Source: Treponema maltophilum ATCC 51939 (GTDB lineage: Bacteria; Spirochaetota; Spirochaetia; Treponematales; Treponemataceae). From it: a stretch of DNA of 64,000 nucleotides. Below, piece by piece: positions 52,815 to 63,692 of this stretch; within the stretch, counting starts at the first letter, position 1, and each line of letters starts with the position of its first letter. The stretch lies in NCBI RefSeq assembly GCF_000413055.1, contig NZ_KE332518.1:1985583-2049582 (forward strand), read 5' to 3'. Both the position numbers and the translations under genes were made by a program. Under the pieces are notes generated by a model. That model did no database searches. It worked only from the letters and a program-made list of their open reading frames with translations, and was not told where the DNA came from.

Positions 52815-54413
52815 ATGAGTAAATTTATCTTTGTAACCGGCGGAGTGTGCTCCAGCTTGGGAAAAGGCGTTGCGGCGGCAAGCATCGGCAGTCTTTTGGA
52901 ATGCAGCGGTTTAAAAATCGCCATGATGAAATGCGATCCTTACATAAATGTGGACGCGGGTACCATGAACCCGTACCAGCACGGTGAAGTATACGTTACC
53001 GCAGACGGCGCCGAAACCGATTTGAATTTGGGCAATTACGCCCGCTTTGTGAATGTGGAATTAAGCCGTTCAAATTCGATCACGACGGGCAAAATCTATG
53101 AAGAAGTTATAAAAAACGAACGCAGCGGGCGCTACAACGGGCGCGCGGTGCAGGTTATTCCGCACATAACCGACGAAATAAAGCGGAGAATCATGATTGT
53201 CGGCGCAAAAACCGAAGCCGATATCGTTATTATCGAAATAGGCGGAACGGTCGGCGACATCGAATCGATTCCCTTTCTCGAAGCCGCCCGCCAACTCATA
53301 CGCGAAAAAGGAAAAGAAAACGCCCTGTGCGTACATTTAACGCTGGTTCCGATCATAACCGGCGGCGAATTAAAAACAAAGCCGACCCAGCATTCGGTAA
53401 AAAACATGCAGCAACTGGGCATACAACCGGATATTCTTTTATGCCGCAGCGAAGTTCCGCTCGACGACGATTTGCGCAAAAAAATCGCATCGTTTTGCAA
53501 CGTCGAAAAAGCGTCGGTTTTTACGTCGATCGACGTAGACAAAACAATCTACGAGCTGCCGATAGAATTTCACCGCCAAGGCTTGGATGCACAGATTTTA
53601 TCCAAATTCGGATGGAAAAAGCGCAAAACCGACATAAGCGCGTGGACTTCGTTTATAGACAAGCTGAACCGCCCGAAGGGCAAGGTATGCATCGGCATGC
53701 TGGGCAAAAAAACCTTCCTCGACGACTGTTATAAATCGGTTAGAGAAGCGCTGTTTCATGCCGCGGTCAGCGCGCACGGTTATGAACTCGAAATACGCAA
53801 GATAGACGCCGAAACGCTCGAAAGCAACGCCGACACGGCTCAGTATTTTAAAGGCGTTGACGGTATTATCGTGCCGGACAATTACGGCCAGCGCGGTTTT
53901 TTGGGACTTTTGCAGGCGATCCGCTACGCGCGCGAACATAAAATTCCGTTTTTGGGCATAGGATTGGGCATGCAGCTTATGGCCATCGAAACGGCGCGCA
54001 ATATTTTGGGCTGGGAAGACGCCGACTCGACCGAATTCGTTCAAAACTCGGATTATCCGGTTATCAGTCTGCCCGAAGAACAAGCGGGCTTAACCGCCGC
54101 CGGCATTATGCTTTTGGGTAACGGCAGCGTCGACATTCTTCCCGATTCAAAGCTCGCGAAAATCTACGGCAAAACGCCCGTTACCGAACGCCACCGCAGC
54201 AAATACACCTTCGACCGCAAATACAGCAGCGACATGCAGTCGCACAATCTGCTGATCGGTGCATATTCGAAAGCCGACGGTCAGGTTGAAGCGTTCGAAT
54301 GGAAAAACCATCCGTGGGGCATCGGCGTACAGTTCCATCCCGAATTCATATCGAGGCCGGCAAATCCGCACCCGCTGGTATCCGCCTTTATAGGCGCCGC
54401 GATAAAAAAATGA
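52815..54413 (+). CDS. pyrG: CTP synthase with a glutaminase domain lacking its nucleophile
   Basis: A 532-residue CTP synthase making CTP from UTP. The N-terminal synthase domain is intact (FVTGGVCSSLGKGVAAASIG, MKCDPYINVDAGTMNP, IEIGGTVGDIES). The C-terminal class I glutaminase domain is divergent at its active site: the usual GICLGMQ reads GIGLGMQ, with Gly383 (codon GGA, 53961-53963) replacing the nucleophilic cysteine, and the oxyanion loop PGGFG reads PDNYG (residues 354-358). The HPE of VQFHPEF remains. The enzyme should therefore need free ammonia. ATG 52815 gives the family's N terminus. lptC overlaps its stop. Confidence 0.95.
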   Translation: MSKFIFVTGGVCSSLGKGVAAASIGSLLECSGLKIAMMKCDPYINVDAGTMNPYQHGEVYVTADGAETDLNLGNYARFVNVELSRSNSITTGKIYEEVIKNERSGRYNGRAVQVIPHITDEIKRRIMIVGAKTEADIVIIEIGGTVGDIESIPFLEAARQLIREKGKENALCVHLTLVPIITGGELKTKPTQHSVKNMQQLGIQPDILLCRSEVPLDDDLRKKIASFCNVEKASVFTSIDVDKTIYELPIEFHRQGLDAQILSKFGWKKRKTDISAWTSFIDKLNRPKGKVCIGMLGKKTFLDDCYKSVREALFHAAVSAHGYELEIRKIDAETLESNADTAQYFKGVDGIIVPDNYGQRGFLGLLQAIRYAREHKIPFLGIGLGMQLMAIETARNILGWEDADSTEFVQNSDYPVISLPEEQAGLTAAGIMLLGNGSVDILPDSKLAKIYGKTPVTERHRSKYTFDRKYSSDMQSHNLLIGAYSKADGQVEAFEWKNHPWGIGVQFHPEFISRPANPHPLVSAFIGAAIKK

Positions 54414-55012
54414 TGCGCCCGCTGTCCGCTGTGCCGCACCGCATTCGTGCGGCGCTCTGTCTTCGTTCGGCCGCCGTCGGTTTGTGCTTTGCCGCTCTAT
54501 GCTTTTTATGCGTAAGCGGCTGTTCACTCGACTACGGCCGCTCAAGTCAAGCGCAAATCGTCAGTCCCGAATTCGTGTTTTACGATGCGGGCTTCACGCA
54601 TGTGGAACGCGGCGAAACAAAACTGCGCATGGAAGCGGAACAAATCGAACAGTACACGGGAGCCGACTCTCTGTACGGCAAAAACGTTTCGTTCGCCGTC
54701 TACGGCGACAATTCCGAGCCCTCGCTGACAGGCTCGTGTTCCCTGCTGTCCGCCGACAGAGAAAACAAGCTGTACTGTTTTTTTTCGGGCATACGGATAA
54801 AAAGTTTCCAGCACCGTGCCGAAATTACGGCGGACAGTTTACGCTGGAATGAAAAAACGTCCGTACTGGACGGCGGCAAAGACGATACCGTAAACGTTTC
54901 GCTTGAAACCGAAAGCGGCAGCTTCATAACGATACGCGGAAAAGCATTTTCGGCGCGCAAAGACGATTTGTCGTTCGCCTTCGGCGAAAGCGTAAGCGGA
55001 GAAATACAATGA
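54410..55012 (+). CDS. lptC: LptC-like lipoprotein of the lipopolysaccharide transport system
   Basis: A 200-residue protein with a long basic N region, a hydrophobic segment and a lipobox-like LCVSGC (cysteine about residue 38), unlike enterobacterial LptC, which keeps a membrane helix. The mature beta-jellyroll part (FTHVERGETKLRMEAEQIEQY, ITADSLRWNEKTSVLDGG) fits LptC/YrbK. Its start (54410 or 54413) overlaps the pyrG stop. It precedes lptA and lptB, which supports the assignment. The glycolipid it would carry in a treponeme is not known from the sequence. Confidence 0.8.
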   Translation: MMRPLSAVPHRIRAALCLRSAAVGLCFAALCFLCVSGCSLDYGRSSQAQIVSPEFVFYDAGFTHVERGETKLRMEAEQIEQYTGADSLYGKNVSFAVYGDNSEPSLTGSCSLLSADRENKLYCFFSGIRIKSFQHRAEITADSLRWNEKTSVLDGGKDDTVNVSLETESGSFITIRGKAFSARKDDLSFAFGESVSGEIQ

Positions 55013-55707
55013 AGGCTTCGGCACTTGCAGCGCTTTTATTCTTTGCATTCGCACTGCCGGGCACGGCACAAAGTGCGACTCAAAGTGCGGTATCGAGTAC
55101 GCCGGTGCCCGAAAAAGACACAATCGTTTTTTCGGCATCTTCGATGACCGGCAGCACAAGCGAAACCAATGAGTACACGCGCTTGCAGGGCGGCGCCCGC
55201 ATTCAAACGAACACGCTGGACATAAAAGCCGATTCGATTCAATTAAGCGGCAGCAATTACCGCAGTATAATCGCCGAAAAAAACGTGGAAGGCGCCGACA
55301 CCGAAGGCGGTTTTACCTTTACATGCAATTCGCTCCGCTACGACCGGGAAACGAAAATCACCGTTTTGGAAGGCGCAGTTGCGATGCACGATACAAAAAA
55401 CGACGTGCACGTAAAAGCCGAATACGTCGAATACAATCAGGCAACCGAAACCGCCCTCATTCAAATCAATGTTGAAATTACGCAGGAAAAATCCGTATGC
55501 ACGTCCGCCTTTGCCGTCTACCGCAAAAAAATACAAATGCTGGAATTGAGCGGTTCGCCGCGGGTAACGGAAGGCGACAACGTTTTCCGCGCACAGGAAA
55601 TCGTCTTTAATTTGGATACTAAAGAAATAACGCTCGACGGCAAAGTCAGCGGCACGGTTATCGACAAAAAAGAAAACGGCGGAACATCTTCGGAGAGCGG
55701 CACATGA
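55009..55707 (+). CDS. lptA: LptA/OstA-like periplasmic transport protein
   Basis: A 232-residue exported protein. The signal peptide ends near residue 20 (FALPGTAQ-SA). The mature chain is the OstA N domain of repeated strands (YTRLQGGARIQTNTLDIKAD, FTCNSLRYDRETKITVLEG, FRAQEIVFNLDTKEITLDG), which forms the beta-jellyroll bridge between inner and outer membrane. It overlaps lptC and lptB by 4 nt each. Confidence 0.88.
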   Translation: MKASALAALLFFAFALPGTAQSATQSAVSSTPVPEKDTIVFSASSMTGSTSETNEYTRLQGGARIQTNTLDIKADSIQLSGSNYRSIIAEKNVEGADTEGGFTFTCNSLRYDRETKITVLEGAVAMHDTKNDVHVKAEYVEYNQATETALIQINVEITQEKSVCTSAFAVYRKKIQMLELSGSPRVTEGDNVFRAQEIVFNLDTKEITLDGKVSGTVIDKKENGGTSSESGT

Positions 55708-56429
55708 GCAAACTGACGGTATCGGGCTTGTATAAAAGTTTCGGGAAAAAAGAAGTTGTGCGCGGCATCGATTTTTCGATGACGAGCGGCGAAGTGCTCG
55801 GTCTTTTGGGGCCGAACGGCGCGGGAAAAACCACTACGTTTTACATGATTGTCGGCTTTTACCGGCCGACCGCCGGCGACGTGTTTTTAAACGACCGCTG
55901 CATCACGCGCCTTCCCATGTACAAACGGGCGCGGCTGGGCATTTCGTATTTGCCGCAGGAAACGTCCGTATTCCGCAAACTCACCGTCGAAGAAAACATA
56001 TGGGCGATCATAGAAACGCGACGCGACCTGTCCGAAGAGCAAAAACACGCCTTACTCGAAGACCTTATAGAAGAGTTTGCGATCGGCCGCATACGAAAAC
56101 AGCCGGCATACACACTCTCGGGAGGAGAGCGGCGCCGAACGGAAATAGCACGCGCATTGGCAACCGAACCGCAGATTTTGCTTTTGGACGAACCCTTTGC
56201 CGGCATCGACCCCATCGCCGTCGCCGACATAAAAGCCATGGTACGCCTTCTTGCCCGACGCGGTATCGGCGTGCTGATCACCGACCACAACGTCCGCGAC
56301 ACGCTCGAAATCACCGACCGCTCCATCATCATAAGCAACGGCCAAATTGTCGTGCAAGGCGTCCCGGAAGAAATCCTCGAATCCCCCGTCGCCCGCAAAC
56401 TCTATTTAGGCGAAGAGTTTAGGATGTGA
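55704..56429 (+). CDS. lptB: LPS export ABC transporter ATPase LptB
   Basis: A 241-residue ABC ATPase closely matching LptB: Walker A GLLGPNGAGKTTTFYMI, LptB-typical ARLGISYLPQETSVFRKLTVEEN, signature LSGGERRRTEIARAL, Walker B ILLLDEPFAGIDPIAV and the H-loop TDHNVRDTL. With LptF/G elsewhere it would power extraction of glycolipid from the inner membrane. It ends the pyrG-lptC-lptA-lptB operon. Confidence 0.96.
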   Translation: MSKLTVSGLYKSFGKKEVVRGIDFSMTSGEVLGLLGPNGAGKTTTFYMIVGFYRPTAGDVFLNDRCITRLPMYKRARLGISYLPQETSVFRKLTVEENIWAIIETRRDLSEEQKHALLEDLIEEFAIGRIRKQPAYTLSGGERRRTEIARALATEPQILLLDEPFAGIDPIAVADIKAMVRLLARRGIGVLITDHNVRDTLEITDRSIIISNGQIVVQGVPEEILESPVARKLYLGEEFRM

Positions 56430-56814
56430 AAAGTTTCATTAATAAATCAATGGGCGTCATAGGGGATGGTCCGTTTTCCATGTTTACTCTCTTTCCATAT
56501 ATTTTCACACATCTCTTTTATTTTTCAGATATGTAAGGATCGGAATTTTATTCATTGTTTGCCCTCCGTTTATAATTCAGTTGCCGTATTATAAATATTT
56601 GCGGCCGTTTAAACAATTCCTTCTTTACACTTTTTTTAATCTTATAAAGAAGGGTTATCCGGGCGCGGCCGCAAAAAACGAACTATTAACTTTAAAAATG
56701 CGATGTTGTAACTCGCAATAATACGGCGAATTACAACTCGTCGGCATCTTGAAAAGTCGGTTACTTTTTCACCGGCATGCCGAGTTTAAAATCAGGTCAG
56801 TTTATTATACCGAC
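56430..56814. other. gene-free spacer with a degenerate hairpin pair
   Basis: AT-rich sequence with no supported gene. An inverted repeat GCGGCCG...CGGCCGC spans about 56602-56672, and the degenerate copy of the 15327 element follows. No promoter for the divergent direction is clear. Confidence 0.5.
56695..56786. repeat. paired-hairpin element, degenerate inverted copy of the one at 15327
   Basis: GTTGTAACTCGC/GCGAATTACAAC (56705-56716, 56726-56737) is followed by CGTCGGCATCTTGAAAA and a decayed first stem. Read on the opposite strand, it lines up with 15327-15412 through both stems and both loops. Confidence 0.68.
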
Positions 56815-58036
56815 TTATTTATATAAATATGAAAATCCCGAAAATAACCTATTGCCGTCTTGTAAAAAATATTGAGGAGACGGCAATAGGGGGAATGCCA
56901 ATCGAATAATACCGGTGGTTTCTGTGTATGTGCAAAAAGATTCACTTTCTTTATCGGACAAACTTTTATCCAAACATGTTCCGTCGTTAAAAAATATAAA
57001 TCCGGTTTTATTATTCATTTCCCACCCGCTGACTACTTTACGACCGTATATCGGCGTTCTAAAATAAACCTTTGAATCATCATATAAGAAATATTTATCT
57101 TCGGAAGGAACATACACTGCCGATTTTCAATTTACCGGTATGAAACGGTGATGCTCTATTCCAAATTTCGTGCCTTCTTTTGCCGAACGTGATTGATGTA
57201 ATATCAGCCGGAATTTTCAGAATAGAATCGAAACTGCCGGAAGCATCTTTTTTATGAAACGGAGTTGTTTTGATGATTATGGAAAGCGTATCGTTTTTTT
57301 TGTATTCCTTATTAAATATGCTTTTTTATTTTTCATATCCCGACAAAGTTAATAATTGCGACAGATATTTCCAATAATTATCAGCGCTTTTTTTATACTT
57401 TGCTATATTTTTTTTCGATAAATCGAATGTATATGATTTGTTAAAAATCAAATAATTGAAAAATTTATATATCAATTTATCCGTTTCATTCAGATTTGCG
57501 TAGTTTATTTTTTCGATTTCGGTTTTATCTTCCAAAAAGATATACGATTGAATACCGTTGTCCAAATCCATGATGTAGTAGTAAAATCTTTCATCAAAAC
57601 TTGTCGGATCTTCTCTCGTATTACCCCAAATCAGCCACGGCCATATATCGACTTTAAATTTATGTATAGGCTCGCCGTATGAACCGTAATTAAAAGAGCC
57701 TTTATTCCAATCATTTGTAACAAGATTTCCTTCTTTGTCGAACACGGCCTCTTCACCGGTTTCTTTTGTATACACCTTATTGTCTTCTTCCCCTCGCATT
57801 TTATGAATATTGTTCTCGTAGGTATGTTTTAAAATATAATGTATCGCGGAAAGATTTTCTTCCGGAATTTCTTCGTTTAAGTTTACTTCGAGCTTTATCA
57901 ATCCGTTTTTTAAACACGACGATAGATCGGTTTCTTTTTTTGAATCTTGAAAAACGGATACAATATTTTCACGTGCATAAACGGACACCATAAAAAATAT
58001 CGCTAACATACAAATTGAAAAGCGCTTTTTATTCAT
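56815..58036 (-). pseudogene. decayed exported protein gene (one in-frame TAA, one frameshift)
   Basis: GGGAG precedes the ATG at 58036, followed by a signal peptide (MLAIFFMVSVYA). The frame runs to TAA at 57328-57326 after SGYEK, then stays open in the same frame for about 67 more codons (KSIFNKEYKKNDTLSIII, later GKRRHEIWNRASPFHTGK). Near 57124-57127 an AAAA run carries one extra base; dropping it joins GKLK to SAVYVPSEDKYFLYDD, and the frame continues to 56815. Together they read as one exported protein of about 400 residues with no family I recognise. If the stop is real, positions 57326-58036 alone would make a truncated 236-residue product. Confidence 0.7.
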
Positions 58037-58067
58037 TTTTTTCTCCCGTATTTGTTTGAAAAATTCG

Positions 58068-58535
58068 TTATACGATTTTTTCAACGTTTTCTTTTATATT
58101 TATTGTTGATGAAAAGCCGAATATAATTATTACCGCGAACACGATTATTCCGAGTATTATAAAAATAAGAGTGTTACGTTTCAGATTTGCTCTGAAAAGT
58201 TGTTGACTGTATCGCTCGATATTTTTATAAGATGCGGCAATAAATAAAAAGACAAAATAGCTCAACAGCACGGAACAAACCCCGCACCAATAAAACGGAT
58301 TTGAAAAATCCCTGTAAAGTATATATAAGGCGGTTCGATAATTTCCCAACAATTGAAAGATTTGCAAAAGCAAGCATGGAATCGCGAGAAACGAAAAATA
58401 TCCTGCAATAATTTTTTTCTGTTCGGCAGATTCTTCAGGTGAATCAATTGCGGGCATTCTTGATTTTAATATAAAAGTATTTACTCCAGTAAGAATTATT
58501 CCCAATGACCAAAAATATTTTACTATATAGTTCAT
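58068..58535 (-). CDS. hypothetical membrane protein with four hydrophobic segments
   Basis: A 155-residue protein with segments at about residues 8-24, 42-62, 78-100 and 122-145 (LIFIILGIIVFAVIIIFGF the clearest) and a polar N-terminal loop containing DSPEESAEQ. I do not recognise it. It is AT-rich compared with the rest of the window, like the decayed gene downstream, and both look like lineage-specific or acquired sequence. Confidence 0.65.
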   Translation of the reverse strand: MNYIVKYFWSLGIILTGVNTFILKSRMPAIDSPEESAEQKKIIAGYFSFLAIPCLLLQIFQLLGNYRTALYILYRDFSNPFYWCGVCSVLLSYFVFLFIAASYKNIERYSQQLFRANLKRNTLIFIILGIIVFAVIIIFGFSSTINIKENVEKIV

Positions 58536-58756
58536 TTATGTCCTCTGCAACTCCCGACACACTCATCCTGCTGAAAGTAAAAGCCCATAAAAACAATGCA
58601 TGCCCGACACGGCTTTATCTATATTATATTCTTTAACAAGAACAATTACCGGCAATATTTTATGATAATATATTCATACGGCACGGTCAAGTTGCATGAT
58701 TCTGACTGTTCCATGATTCTGCAGTCTTCAAAAGAAAAGTTATCATACGCCTGCCA
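58536..58756. other. AT-rich spacer between a membrane protein gene and the repeat array
   Basis: No gene, RNA or terminator that I recognise. It contains two close direct repeats of CATGATTCTG near 58697 and 58713. Confidence 0.4.
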
Positions 58757-58915
58757 CTAACCAAGTTTGCAAGCGAAGGCTGTTGGGTTTGTAGGTACGG
58801 TAGGCAAACTTGATAGGCTTCTTTAGGCCATAGTTTATTTTAAAGGGGACTGTCTTCGCCGGAGCCCTTTAAAATAAAAAAGCCCGACATACCGACTAAG
58901 GTCGGGCAGCAGTCT

Positions 58916-59029
58916 GCGTAACGGCAAAAGTCGATTCATTTTGCCGTTACGCATCGAGTTTGACGATGCGGCGTCAAACTCGCATATATGCAAAGCCGTG
59001 AAAAGCTGAAGTTTTTCACGGCCGTTTTA
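58916..59029. repeat. triple-hairpin module (copy D)
   Basis: Stems TGCGTAACGGCAAAA with its complement, CGAGTTTGACG/CGTCAAACTCG and GCCGTGAAAA/TTTTCACGGC follow each other. The second stem has the CGAGT...ACTCG signature and is followed by CATATATG, as in copy C. Confidence 0.72.
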
Positions 59030-59718
59030 ACAGCAGTTTGCCGTGCAAAAAAAGTGTGAATAAGACATCCTTTACGGGCAAACTTGATAGGTTTCCTTAG
59101 ACTGTATTTTATGCCCTGAGACGTACAACATGCGCACGCGGGCTAGCGCCCGGCAGCAACCGACGCATGCAAACGTGCTCACCAAGTTTGCACGGGAAGG
59201 CTGTTGGGTTTTGTAGGTAAGGTTAAGCAAACTTGATAGATTCCTTTAGACTGTATTTTATGCCCGACAGGGCAGCAACCGACGCACGCGAGGCGCGTGC
59301 TCACCAAGTTTGCAAGCGAAGGCTGTTGGGTTTTGTAGGTAAGGCAAGCAAACTGGCTAGGCTTCTTTAGACTGTATTTTTATTTTGAGCCGCGTATGGC
59401 GGCTCAAAATAAAAAAAAGCCTGGCTTACCCGACTAAAGTCGGGCAGCAACCGACGCACGCAAGCGTGCTCACCAAGTTTGCAAGAGAAGGCTGGCGGGT
59501 TTGTAAGCAAAGGTAAGCAAACTTGATAGATTCCTTTAGACTGTATTTTATGCCCGACAGGGCAGCAACCGACGCACGCGAGGCGCGTGCTAACCAAGTT
59601 TGCACGGGAAGGCTGTTGAGTTTTGTAGGTAAGGTTAAGCAAACTTGATAGATTTCTTTAGACTGTATTTTTATTTTGAGCCGCCATACGCGGCTCAAAA
59701 TAAAAAAAAGCCTGGCAG

Positions 59719-59830
59719 CACTCTGCGTAACGGCAAAAGTCGATTCATTTTGCCGTTACGCATCGAGTTTGTCGCAAGGCGTCAAACTCGCATACATGCA
59801 AAGCCGTGAAAAGCTGAAGTTTTTCACGGC
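59719..59830. repeat. triple-hairpin module (copy E)
   Basis: Nearly identical to the module at 58916, except in the second stem and loop, which read CGAGTTTG...CAAACTCG with loop changes. The differences respect base pairing at the stem ends. Confidence 0.72.
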
Positions 59831-60135
59831 TGTTTTAACAGCAGTTTGCCCGCGCAAAGGAAGTATGCGTTTGATATTTCTTAGGGGCAAACTGATAGCT
59901 TTCTTTAGGTCATAATTTATTTTAAAGGGGGACTGTCTTCGCCGGAGCACTTTAAAATAAAAAAGCCCGACATACCGACTAAGGTTGGGCAGCAACCGAC
60001 GCACGCGGGGCGCGTGCTCACCAAGTTTGCAAGAGAAGGCTGTTGGGTTTGTAAGCAAAGGTAAGCAAACTTGATAGGCTTCTTTAGACTGTATTTTTAT
60101 TTTGAGCCGCCATACGCGGCTCAAAATAAAAAAAA

Positions 60136-60245
60136 GCCTGGCAGCAACCTACTTTCCCGCGTAAGCAGTATCATCGGCGTAAGAGAGCTTGACTTCCGTG
60201 TTCGGGATGGGAACGGGTATGACCTCTCCACTATGGCCACCAGGC
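60136..60245 (-). rRNA. rrf: 5S ribosomal RNA
   Basis: About 110 nt, with helix I formed by GCCTGG at the 5' end and CCAGGC at the 3' end, and the conserved internal CCGAACACGGAAGT-like and CCATCCCGAAC segments on the minus strand. Helix I is followed directly by eight T residues, which should act as the operon terminator. Confidence 0.95.
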
Positions 60246-60302
60246 ATAATAAACAAAAGAAAAGGAAAAAACGAATAGTTTGGTAAGTAAAAAAGATAAT
60301 AT

Positions 60303-63271
<2,969 letters not shown>

Positions 63272-63460
63272 ATATTATCTTTTTTGCTTTCCGTATAACG
63301 CCTCATCGCTTCAGGATCAGGTCAAGCTTCCTCGGCTTTCTTCCTTCCGCTCCGCGCCATACGCCTTCGTTTCTTCCTTCCCTTCATTGTCAATGTGCGC
63401 TTGCCTCAAACCCGCAGGCTTTCCGGCAGATTAAAACGCTTCTCAAATAAGGAGCGTTTA

Positions 63461-63534
63461 TGGGACTGATAAGAGTTGAACTTATGACCCCTTCCTTATC
63501 AGAGAAGTGCTCTAACCAACTGAGCTACAGTCCC
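63461..63534 (-). tRNA. tRNA-Ile (GAU)
   Basis: A 74-nt cloverleaf in the 16S-23S spacer. The acceptor arms are GGGACTG/CAGTCCC, the D stem GCTC/GAGC, the anticodon loop CTGATAA with GAU, and the T arm ATAAG-TTCAACT-CTTAT. The discriminator is A and CCA is not encoded. It is the only tRNA in this spacer. Confidence 0.95.
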
Positions 63535-63637
63535 GTCATATAAATAAAAGGGAGGAAAAGAAAGCACAAGAGGTTGTATAAACAAAGGCCCGTGTTGTAC
63601 ATCTGACACTTTATCTGCTTATCCGCACTTCTGACCT

Positions 63638-63686
63638 CAGTTTGCTGGAGGCAAACTGACCGTCAAAAATGCGAAGCATTTTTGAC
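63638..63686. repeat. two tandem hairpins in the 16S-tRNA spacer
   Basis: CAGTTTGC/GCAAACTG (63638-63658) and GTCAAAAATGC/GCATTTTTGAC (63662-63686) stand next to each other, just after the 16S 3' end in the direction of transcription. They could be processing stems or another variant of the paired hairpins. Confidence 0.65.
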
Positions 63687-63692
63687 CTTTCT

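Larger units (their letters stand above)
58757..60134. repeat. array of hairpin-bearing repeats downstream of the rRNA operon
   Basis: Six copies of an imperfect unit with arms AAGTTTGC...GCAAACTT about 45 nt apart start near 58761, 59182, 59304, 59473, 59594 and 60021. Seven junctions (near 58904, 59149, 59269, 59433, 59558, 59714, 59985) carry GGCAGCA, mostly as GGCAGCAACC, the complement of the 5S 3' tail, which also stands at 60140 in the real 5S gene. Between them are GC hairpins (ACGCG/CGCGT), a TTTTGAGCCGC-type stem flanked by T and A runs, and a TTTTAAAGGG/CCCTTTAAAA stem. Two units also contain a three-hairpin module (58916-59029, 59719-59830). Reading frames across it are products of the repetition. 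Confidence 0.8.

Noticed and set aside
59367-60124. Minus-strand reading frames of 90-122 codons in the repeat array
   Set aside because: They are repeated translations of the array units (recurring LVSTRLACVGCC-like text), with no ribosome-binding sites.
58757-60134. Integron attC array (treponemes are known to carry a chromosomal integron)
   Set aside because: GTTGGGT in the units fits the GTTRRRY half-site, but no matching RYYYAAC half-site lies at the other end of each unit, no cassette genes lie between the repeats, and no integrase is present.
58757-60134. CRISPR array
   Set aside because: Repeats are imperfect, 45-170 nt long and unevenly spaced (about 121 to 427 nt), with no unique spacers of constant length and no cas genes.
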